Virus record (IMG/VR): IMGVR_UViG_3300036886_000023
Span: 1 to 27,266 of that record
Strand: one strand, 5' to 3'
Source of the DNA: a virus
DNA length: 27,266 bases
Shown one piece after another: positions 14,148 to 20,420 of the stretch. Positions within the stretch are counted from its first letter, which is position 1. Every line of letters starts with the position of its first letter. Position numbers and translations under genes: made by a program. Under the pieces are notes generated by a model that did not search any database, had not been told where the DNA came from, and was given only the letters and a program-made list of their open reading frames with translations.

Positions 14148-15560
14148 ATGAACTATTTGTACGAAAACCTATTGGCTTGTTATGCCAATGATGTTGATGC
14201 TTTTATTCCCGAGGAATGGGCTGCCGAAACTCTGGAAATCCTGTTCGAGAATATCGTTTCTCTGAACTTGGTTTACCGTGATTTCAGTAACACGATTGCC
14301 AATTTCGGTGACGTGGTTCATACCCAGAAACCCGGTGAATTCCAGGTTACACGCCGGTCGAAGACTACGACTGCCGCTTCCTTGATCCAAGATGCAACGT
14401 CTACAGACGTTCAAGTTCCGTTGAATCAGTGGTTCAATGAAACTTTCATCATCGACCCCAGTGATATGAGCAAGTCCTACAAGGATTTGGTCAATATCTA
14501 CTTGCAATCCGCCGTTAAGGCTATTGCCCGTGGCGTTGATCGTGTTATTCTTGGTCACGCGGCTGCGAAACTGTTGGCTACCAATGCCAAGCGCGCCGGT
14601 GTTCTCAATGGCCTTACTTCGTCTACTGCGTATGATGCCGTGGTCGAATTGGACAAGATTATGAATGACAACAAAGCACCGCAAGACGGCCGCGCTTTGG
14701 TCATGTCAACTAGTCTCAAGTCCACGATGTTGAAGTGCGACAAGTTCGTGAAAGCGATGGAACGTGGTGATGGTGGTCAAACACTGGCTACTGCGTCTAT
14801 CGGTCACGTTTTGAACTTTGATACTTACATGGCTCAGAACACGAATTCCGTGTTGACCGGTGCCGACATCACTTTGGATGCAATTTCCGCTGCCGCTGTG
14901 GCTGCCGAAGCTGCTACCCTTACGACTGTCAGTTCGGGTGTCATCGCCAAGGGTGAGTTCATCGACGTGGTTGGAAATGGCCAGCCGATTTATGCAACCA
15001 ATGTGTCCACTACGACACTGACTTTGAGCGAACCGGTTAAGTATCCGTTGCTCGCAAGTGCTGTTCTTACACAGTACAAAAAGTGCGTCGTTGCGACTTC
15101 GCGTGACGCTGGTTGGAACGAAGGTATCGAACTCAAGACCATGACTTCTGGCAAGCCGCCACAAGTTGGTCAGTTGCTCGCGTTGGCTACCGCCAGTGAT
15201 GGTGTTACGCTCCGTGCGACTTACACTGTGATTGCCGTTCTCGCCGCTGCGACTACGACTGCTACGGTGTTGCTTGACCGTCCTCTGGACAGTGCGATTA
15301 CTGCGGATACGACTGCTGCATATCCTGGACCGTATGGTTCCATCAATGTGGCCTTGGGTCCGAATTGTCTCGCGTTGGTTTCGCGTCCTCTGGCTCCCCA
15401 AGCGGGTGCTGGCATGTTGACTGCGGTTCGGGATGCTTATGGTCTCGGCGTCCGCGTGTCAATGCAAGACGTAATCAACCAGGGTCGCGTTGTGGCGATT
15501 GATCTCCTGTGTGGGGTCAAGATGCTAGACACCGCCCGTGGTGCCGTTCTGCTCGGATAA
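14148..15560 (+). CDS. Major capsid protein, P22-coat-like
   Basis: 470 residues. The segment FIPEEWAAETLEILFENIVS...VYRDFSNTIANFGDVVHTQKPG and the later DATSTDVQVPLNQ, SKSYKDLVNIYL and AVKAIARGVDRVILG fit the P22 coat-like group of major capsid proteins with the HK97 fold. About residues 240-405 contain a Thr/Val/Ala-rich beta insertion. The C-terminal part (ALVSRPL ... VRVSMQDVINQGRVVAIDLLCGVKML) closes the fold. GGAGAG lies about 8 bases before ATG. The gene visibly uses more C-ending codons than its neighbours, consistent with high expression. A terminator hairpin follows, so capsid output can be tuned separately. Confidence 0.9.
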   Translation: MNYLYENLLACYANDVDAFIPEEWAAETLEILFENIVSLNLVYRDFSNTIANFGDVVHTQKPGEFQVTRRSKTTTAASLIQDATSTDVQVPLNQWFNETFIIDPSDMSKSYKDLVNIYLQSAVKAIARGVDRVILGHAAAKLLATNAKRAGVLNGLTSSTAYDAVVELDKIMNDNKAPQDGRALVMSTSLKSTMLKCDKFVKAMERGDGGQTLATASIGHVLNFDTYMAQNTNSVLTGADITLDAISAAAVAAEAATLTTVSSGVIAKGEFIDVVGNGQPIYATNVSTTTLTLSEPVKYPLLASAVLTQYKKCVVATSRDAGWNEGIELKTMTSGKPPQVGQLLALATASDGVTLRATYTVIAVLAAATTTATVLLDRPLDSAITADTTAAYPGPYGSINVALGPNCLALVSRPLAPQAGAGMLTAVRDAYGLGVRVSMQDVINQGRVVAIDLLCGVKMLDTARGAVLLG

Positions 15561-15573
15561 GCATTGCTAAATA

Positions 15574-15620
15574 AATCCATTCCGACTGGTACAATCGTGC
15601 CAGTCGGGTGGATTCTTTCT
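15574..15620 (+). terminator. Terminator-like hairpin after major capsid gene
   Basis: A long stem: CCGACTGG (15582-15589) pairs with CCAGTCGG (15600-15607) around a ten-base loop, and the stem extends outward by AATCCA (15574-15579) with TGGATT (15609-15614). CTTTCT follows, a weak T tract. It may terminate some transcripts or protect the capsid mRNA 3' end. Confidence 0.75.
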
Positions 15621-15633
15621 AGGAGTAAAAGCA

Positions 15634-15966
15634 ATGGGTATATCAGACTTATGGGGCCTTTTTAATCAATGGGGACCAGTTTTTGGATTGGTCACTGTTG
15701 CATTGATATTCTTTCTATGGAAAGATTGGAAACGCGAGAATCGCCTACAAGATCGTGTCGAAGCATTGGAACAAGATCAGAAGGACATAATTCTCCCATT
15801 ATTGGAAAAATGTACGACGATTATCGTACAGAATAATACTCTTATGGAAAGAGTAGAGATCGTAGTAAATCGGTGCGTCTTCGCTTGTAGATTCGCACAA
15901 GAAACTCAACGTCAGACAGACCAAGATTTATCGGAACAAATTCACGATACTTTGGAAGCAAAATAA
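15634..15966 (+). CDS. Small membrane protein with coiled coil (holin-like)
   Basis: 110 residues. A single membrane helix at about 13-29 (WGPVFGLVTVALIFFLW) is followed by KDWKREN and a charged coiled-coil region. AGGAG lies 8 bases before ATG. One membrane helix plus coiled coil resembles small holins of the BhlA/UviB kind, but a gene in the middle of the head-tail module is an unusual site for a holin. The TAA overlaps the next ATG by one base. Function is not established. Confidence 0.6.
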   Translation: MGISDLWGLFNQWGPVFGLVTVALIFFLWKDWKRENRLQDRVEALEQDQKDIILPLLEKCTTIIVQNNTLMERVEIVVNRCVFACRFAQETQRQTDQDLSEQIHDTLEAK

Positions 15967-16457
15967 TGGCGACTCAATTGGATCGAGTATCTCCGATAAC
16001 TTTGTATAACATGAAACGTCAATATGGCGCGGCAATCGTCATCCATAAGTTGATTTCTTCCACAACGGATGTAAGAACCGGAGTTAAGAATATAACGGAG
16101 ACACTTTATCCGGTTGCAAGGGCTGTGATTTTTCCAGAGGGTTATTCCAGGAAGAAACTTCCTCGATTTACGATGGAAAATCGAAAATGGCAAGCTGGTG
16201 GAAGCAGCGATATTGGCCAACGTGAAATTCTAATTGATCGCAAAGACACAATTGGACTAACTGATCTCAGTACGGATGATTGGATTGTTTATAAAGGTAA
16301 GAAATACCAAATTGTGAAAACAGATGCACCTGAGTTTGATACCTGTTTTTACATTACAGTCAGGGATATTGGTGAACCTCCCGAGGTACTTTTAAATATC
16401 CAAGTTGAAAGTCATTTACAAATTGACGATGCTGCGGCAGTCGATGAGGTGGAATAA
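15966..16457 (+). CDS. Head closure/head-tail adaptor-like protein
   Basis: 163 residues, soluble, beta-rich in its second half (QREILIDRKDTIGLTDLSTD, DWIVYKGKKYQIVKTDAPE, FYITVRDIG), the pattern seen in phage head completion and closure proteins, where a phrase like WIVYxGxxYxIV is common. It lies between the capsid and the tail-terminator-like gene, which fits. TAATG overlaps join it to both neighbours. The exact family cannot be fixed by eye. Confidence 0.6.
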   Translation: MATQLDRVSPITLYNMKRQYGAAIVIHKLISSTTDVRTGVKNITETLYPVARAVIFPEGYSRKKLPRFTMENRKWQAGGSSDIGQREILIDRKDTIGLTDLSTDDWIVYKGKKYQIVKTDAPEFDTCFYITVRDIGEPPEVLLNIQVESHLQIDDAAAVDEVE

Positions 16458-16942
16458 TGGATCAGTGGAACCGATGGATATTTGCGAGTATTGCAAAATA
16501 TTTTAAGGAATTAACCGGAGTTCCTACAACTATATTTATCGAACATTTAGATGAACGAACTTCTGCGTTGATGGCAGCATCGGATACGGCGGAAGTAAGA
16601 ATAACTGGCCCGTATATTCAACAACAAGGTAGTAATGAATACAAAATTCGCATGACTGTCAATGTTCTACTTATGAGTAGGTTTGATGGTGTGGCAAAGA
16701 ATTCATATAAAATTCTTGATTATGCTGGAATTTTTGTTGAAGCTATGAAAGGTCCGATACCAATTTATCAGATGGATGAAAATTACACCGAGGAAAATAA
16801 AGAGAATTTATTTCTTGGTTGTATGAGTATTCCGAATGGACAAAGCATTATGTCCGATAATTATGGCGAAATTGATACCACCGACCGTGTGAAGGCGAGT
16901 GAAATAGAGGCTAAGTACGAAGGCGTATTCACTGATGACTAA
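16457..16942 (+). CDS. Probable tail terminator/neck protein
   Basis: 161 residues. It starts on a TAATG overlap. The helix-then-beta layout (ASIAKYFKELTGVPTTIFIE, then VRITGPYIQQ, EYKIRMTVNVLLMS) fits tail terminators and minor neck proteins, which sit between the connector and the tail tube. Position before the tail-tube gene supports this. The GIY-YIG gene's start lies within the last 8 bases of this gene. Confidence 0.55.
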   Translation: MDQWNRWIFASIAKYFKELTGVPTTIFIEHLDERTSALMAASDTAEVRITGPYIQQQGSNEYKIRMTVNVLLMSRFDGVAKNSYKILDYAGIFVEAMKGPIPIYQMDENYTEENKENLFLGCMSIPNGQSIMSDNYGEIDTTDRVKASEIEAKYEGVFTDD

Positions 16943-17639
16943 ACTTTGGTATTTGTATATCATTACGAATTTGTGTAACAATAAATTGTATATTGGAGTT
17001 ACTACCAACCCAGAGAAACGATGGTGGAAACATTGTAATGGTTCCCGTCAAATCATTGGAAAAGCTATTAAGAAATACGGAAAAGAAAATTTTAGTTTCA
17101 CTGTTTGGTATCGTGGTCCCGAATTTCAAATCAAAATAATAGAACGTAAATATATTAAGCTATTCAATACCTATATTTCAGGGGGTAGGGGCTATAATGC
17201 GAGTTTGGGTGGAGAGGGAATATCGGGTTGTAGTGTAAGTATAGAGGCAAGAAAGAAAATATCGGATAAGGCAATGGGCCATAGGCGTTGTTTAGGGCAT
17301 AAACACAGTCTTGAAACACGTTTAAAAATGTCTCTATCTGGTAAAGGGAAAAATCTGGGACGTGTTCTTAGTGATGAACATAAAAAGAAAATAGGTTTAG
17401 CTGGAAAAGGTAGAAAACAGAGTGTCGAGGCTAGAAGAAAAACTGGCCAAGCACAACTTGAAGGTAAAAATCACCGGGCAAAACCAATACGAATAAATAA
17501 TATAGAATATTCATGTATCAAAGAGGCCGCACGTCTTCTTGATATACCATACGGTGTATTTCGGCACCAAATCCGAAAGTATGGTCTAACCGGAAAGTGG
17601 CCACCGGGTTGTGGTTATATTGTGAAACAAACAACTTAA
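16935..17639 (+). CDS. GIY-YIG homing endonuclease with NUMOD3 repeats
   Basis: 234 residues. The catalytic domain has YLYIITN (6-12) and LYIGVT (18-23) as the GIY and YIG segments, R29 in EKRW, H33, a probable catalytic glutamate in KIIERKYI (E70), and a closing GYN. The middle has two or more NUMOD3-type DNA-binding stretches (SLETRLKMSLSGKGKN and LSDEHKKKIGLAGKGR). The C-terminus (IKEAARLLDIPYGVFRHQIRKYG) is a helix-turn-helix of the NUMOD1/IENR kind. This is a complete homing endonuclease inserted between tail terminator-like and tail-tube genes. Its start overlaps the previous stop by 8 bases. Confidence 0.95.
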   Translation: MTKLWYLYIITNLCNNKLYIGVTTNPEKRWWKHCNGSRQIIGKAIKKYGKENFSFTVWYRGPEFQIKIIERKYIKLFNTYISGGRGYNASLGGEGISGCSVSIEARKKISDKAMGHRRCLGHKHSLETRLKMSLSGKGKNLGRVLSDEHKKKIGLAGKGRKQSVEARRKTGQAQLEGKNHRAKPIRINNIEYSCIKEAARLLDIPYGVFRHQIRKYGLTGKWPPGCGYIVKQTT

Positions 17640-17664
17640 TTAAGTTTAACTGAGGAGAAATACC

Positions 17665-18723
17665 TTGAATAATCGAATTGATTTACGGAACTGTCTTGTG
17701 AAAATCAGGGATGGTCTTGCTGGCACCGCTGCTTGTGCTGGAAAGACAAATGAGAAGTGGACTATCGTACTGGCCGGTGTTCATACTGGCACATGGACGA
17801 TAGTAGTTGACGCCGCTTCCAGTGCTGCTATTACCGATTTGGCTACGGCTGCGGTAGTTCAGTCAAAGTTGGAAGCAACTGATGGTATCGGTGAAGGTAA
17901 TGTTTTGGTCACTCTGAATGACCACACCTACACGATTGAATTCGTCGGTGCTTTGGCCGGATTGAATTCAAGTGTTGTCATCACTACGGTTGTGACTAGT
18001 TTGGGCGGTGGTACTGCCACTCCGATGAACACAGTCCAAGGTGGTGCGACTGTTCAACCTGTTGAAACGGATACTACATTGACAGTCGGTACTGTTGAGA
18101 TTGAAACTGCTTTCGGTGACGATGCGGTTCCAGTGGGTGCGCGTTTCACGATTGCCGGTGAACTTGTGGCTACGGTACATACCGTGACTGCTCATACACC
18201 GGATGACAATATAGGTCCGACAACCTTGATTACTTTTACACCGGCTCTCGGTGCCCCGACGACTAGTTACAGTGCAACTGCTGCACTCACATTCGCGGGC
18301 CACGAAATCACCATGAAGATGGGTGAGGGCGATGTGAAGTGGTCGGAAGTTAATGCCTATAAGTATCTATTGGATCGCGGTCAACTTGACAGTGTTATCA
18401 CTGGTGACGATGTTCCGATGGATGTTTCTCTCGGTGGAACTTTCGAGAATATTAAATCGGCAGGTGCCGAAGATATTACTCCGGTCGAAGCCCTGAAAGG
18501 GACTGGCCGGGCGGCTGCTTGGGTCTCTACATCCGATGATCCTTGCGAACCATATTGTGTGGACATTGTGGTTCTCAATGAACCGCCTTGTGGTGTACTC
18601 GGAACAACTGAGTATATTTTCCCGGATTTCCGTTGCGAAAAAAAGGATTTTGACATCAAGGCTTCTACAGTTGCTTTCTCTGGTAAATGTAATGCTTTAG
18701 AACCGATTATCAATCGGTCATAA
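17665..18723 (+). CDS. Major tail (tube) protein with inserted beta module
   Basis: 352 residues. The start is TTG 17665, supported by GAGGAG at 17652-17657 seven bases before it; no nearer ATG fits. The second half (about 215-352: GHEITMKMGEGDVKWSEVNAYKYLLDRG ... DVPMDVSLGGTFENI ... TEYIFPDF) has the tube-protein pattern of beta strands flanking a helix. Residues about 33-115 hold one copy of the module that is repeated in the gene at 10611 (WTIVLAGVHTGTW, VQSKLEATDGIGEGNVLV). The position after the neck genes and before the chaperones and tape measure supports a tube role. Two terminators follow. Confidence 0.7.
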   Translation: MNNRIDLRNCLVKIRDGLAGTAACAGKTNEKWTIVLAGVHTGTWTIVVDAASSAAITDLATAAVVQSKLEATDGIGEGNVLVTLNDHTYTIEFVGALAGLNSSVVITTVVTSLGGGTATPMNTVQGGATVQPVETDTTLTVGTVEIETAFGDDAVPVGARFTIAGELVATVHTVTAHTPDDNIGPTTLITFTPALGAPTTSYSATAALTFAGHEITMKMGEGDVKWSEVNAYKYLLDRGQLDSVITGDDVPMDVSLGGTFENIKSAGAEDITPVEALKGTGRAAAWVSTSDDPCEPYCVDIVVLNEPPCGVLGTTEYIFPDFRCEKKDFDIKASTVAFSGKCNALEPIINRS

Positions 18724-18733
18724 TGACGACTCC

Positions 18734-18755
18734 CTGATCCTAAGAGATCAGTTTT
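18734..18755 (+). terminator. Hairpin terminator with T run
   Basis: CTGATC-CTAAGA-GATCAG (18734-18751) followed by TTTT. A short but perfect 6-bp stem right after the tail-tube gene. Together with the next hairpin it forms a tandem terminator or attenuator. Confidence 0.6.
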
Positions 18756-18760
18756 AGAAC

Positions 18761-18799
18761 ACGGTGCCGATACAACTTCGGCTCGGCACCGTTATCTTT
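18761..18799 (+). terminator. Strong GC hairpin terminator
   Basis: ACGGTGCCGA (18761-18770) pairs perfectly with TCGGCACCGT (18783-18792) with a 12-base loop, followed by TATCTTT. The 10-bp stem is the strongest hairpin in the tail region. Read-through past both hairpins would set the ratio of tail-tube to downstream tail proteins. Confidence 0.7.
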
Positions 18800-18817
18800 A
18801 AAAATAAGGAATAGATA

Positions 18818-19276
18818 GTGGGACGACCAAAATTATCGAGAGTAAAACGAAAGACAAAAGTTTGTAATAGGTGTAATAAGCGTAAATCTATAAATAACTT
18901 TTACATCCGTCCCCAATCACCTGATGGTTATCAGTATGAGTGTATCAAATGTGCGAATGGACGAATACGGGAACTATATCAACGGCAGAAGAAAGATTTT
19001 AAGAATCTCCAAGACTGGCGTGATTATATTAAAAATAAGAATTTGCATAAAGTCGGATTAACTTTAAAACTTTATGAAGATTTATGTAAACAACAAAATT
19101 ATCGTTGTGCTATTTGTGGTAAGAAAACAAAATTACAGGTAGACCATAATCATATTACCGGAACTATTCGTGGTTTAATTTGTATGAATTGTAATACGTC
19201 ACTCGGGAAATTAAATTTGGATTCTGAGATGGCGATTAAGACTTTACTTTCTTATTTGAAAGGATGTGTATCGTGA
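18818..19276 (+). CDS. Endonuclease VII-type HNH endonuclease (intact)
   Basis: 152 residues, starting at GTG 18818 with AAGGA upstream. It has two N-terminal cysteine pairs (C16/C19 and C42/C45), a basic helical linker, then the recombination-endonuclease VII core: YRCAICG (C97/C100), LQVDHNHITG (D109, H110, H112) and IRGLICMNCNTSLG (C122/C125). This is the same family as the TAG-broken gene at 673-1293, but the two diverge strongly outside the core, so it is not a recent duplicate. It is a complete freestanding homing endonuclease. Its TGA overlaps the GTG of the next gene as GTGA. Confidence 0.9.
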   Translation: MGRPKLSRVKRKTKVCNRCNKRKSINNFYIRPQSPDGYQYECIKCANGRIRELYQRQKKDFKNLQDWRDYIKNKNLHKVGLTLKLYEDLCKQQNYRCAICGKKTKLQVDHNHITGTIRGLICMNCNTSLGKLNLDSEMAIKTLLSYLKGCVS

Positions 19277-19746
19277 AAATTGGCGGAATTGATCCTGCAA
19301 CATTACCAACTGTTTTTACATTAGTTATTCCCCGTGGTGACACTGGACGACTCGTATTTCAAGCTACTGGTTTGAAGGACATGGAAAAGTTCAAGAAACT
19401 TTGTCCTGAACCAGTGCCACCAATCATGCAGACTAAGGATGGTAAAGTAGCTGACGTGACTGACAAGGATTACGTCAATGATTTGACCGGATACTTAAAA
19501 CGACGGACGGCTTATTATGTCGTGTTCTCTTTGGAACCAAGTAATATTGAATGGGATACGGTAGACCTTGAAAGTCCCGGAACGTGGATCAATTGGGAAG
19601 TTGATCTAAAGAAGGCCGGACTGAGTGATGTGGAATGTGGCCGAGTTTTGTCTCTAGTCACCGAGGCTAATTGCCTTGATGAGGCTAAATTACAAAAGGC
19701 ACGGTTGCTTTTTCTAGCTGGGACGCAGGTGCCACTTCAAAAGTAA
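19273..19746 (+). CDS. Tail assembly chaperone (G-like)
   Basis: 157 residues. I prefer GTG 19273, which overlaps the previous stop as GTGA and has AAAGGA eight bases upstream; an ATG at 19264 is also possible but its ribosome binding site is too close. The position directly before a hidden -1 frame and the tape measure is that of lambda-like G tail assembly chaperones, which guide tube polymerisation around the tape measure and are absent from virions. The sequence has beta-rich N-terminal and helical C-terminal parts (AKLQKARLLFLAG). The last codons read CTT CAA AAG TAA, and an alternative frame opens there. Confidence 0.65.
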   Translation: MKIGGIDPATLPTVFTLVIPRGDTGRLVFQATGLKDMEKFKKLCPEPVPPIMQTKDGKVADVTDKDYVNDLTGYLKRRTAYYVVFSLEPSNIEWDTVDLESPGTWINWEVDLKKAGLSDVECGRVLSLVTEANCLDEAKLQKARLLFLAGTQVPLQK

Positions 19747-19943
19747 TCTGGCCCGAGTACAGAACAGGTCTCTATGTAATATGGAAGGCTTGTCTGAGGG
19801 TCGGAATTCGTCCTCCCGGCGTCCCTGATAATTGGGATGATTGTAGTGCAGAACAACAAGCAATGATCCTGGCATTTAATCAAACCTGTGAACACGATGA
19901 ATTGAAACAGGACGCGGCACTTGCAGGGGTAACATTGGAATGA
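19689..19943 (+). CDS. T-like extension of tail chaperone in -1 frame
   Basis: The -1 frame relative to the chaperone is open from 19689 to TGA 19941-19943. Beyond the chaperone stop it codes for 66 residues (VIWPEYRTGLYVIWKACLRV, then RPPGVPDNWDDCSAEQQAMI and onward). This resembles the second part of lambda-type GT chaperones: an aromatic helix, a W-D-D-like turn and an E-Q-Q-x-M helix. No ATG, GTG or TTG lies in this frame before an internal ATG at 19863, so it needs a -1 shift. CAA AAG at 19693-19698 and at 19738-19743, the latter just before TAA, are the candidate slip sites. Its TGA overlaps the next ATG as ATGA, as other real genes here do. Confidence 0.65.
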   Translation: MTKGTVAFSSWDAGATSKVIWPEYRTGLYVIWKACLRVGIRPPGVPDNWDDCSAEQQAMILAFNQTCEHDELKQDAALAGVTLE

Positions 19944-20419
19944 AAGCGATATTAACTGCAAGGGTGCCTAAACTTGATTTGGAAGGATATAAAACCAAAC
20001 TCCACGGATATATGGTCCAGTGCCTTAAAGAATCTGCTAAGAAATGGCTGGAATCGACCGCACACTATATCCCGGTGTGGTCGGGGGCATCGAGATCGAC
20101 CTTTTCACCATTAGCAAGTCATGTGGAGTACGCACTTGATATTTCACCTGTAGTTGCAGCTAGGGTCCATTTTGAAATGGATTATGGTGTAGCAGAATGG
20201 ACAACAGACCTAAGTACCGGTCAGTATATTTTTAGTTATGTAACAACTTTAGCCCATTTGATAGTGAATGAAAATTTTGATGCCACCCAATGGGGTTTTC
20301 ATTTACATCAACCGGGGCCATATCACTTTCAGGCAAGAGGTGATACGGCGTTTAGTATGTATGCGGCGGGTGTAGAATTACCTGACATCAGTAAATTTAT
20401 ACGAAGTGTGACCATTTAA
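19940..20419 (+). CDS. Minor tail/neck protein, HK97 gp10-like
   Basis: 159 residues. The pattern AKKWLESTAHYIPVWSGASRSTF near residues 34-56 is typical of the gp10-like family of tail completion or minor tail proteins (helix, then P-V-x-S-G-x-x-R-x-S). It is usually found among neck genes but also near the tape measure. The start is fixed by an ATGA overlap with the -1 frame gene. The stop is one base before the tape measure start. I cannot tell whether it is at the neck or elsewhere in the tail. Confidence 0.55.
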   Translation: MKAILTARVPKLDLEGYKTKLHGYMVQCLKESAKKWLESTAHYIPVWSGASRSTFSPLASHVEYALDISPVVAARVHFEMDYGVAEWTTDLSTGQYIFSYVTTLAHLIVNENFDATQWGFHLHQPGPYHFQARGDTAFSMYAAGVELPDISKFIRSVTI

Positions 20420-20420
20420 C

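Noticed and set aside
14169-15401. Long minus-strand frames inside the capsid gene
   Set aside because: They are shadows of the strongly supported capsid gene, with no domain signal and no ribosome binding sites.
19863-19943. Independent tiny gene starting at ATG 19863
   Set aside because: The similarity to T-like chaperone extensions begins well upstream of this ATG, so a frameshift product explains the frame better.
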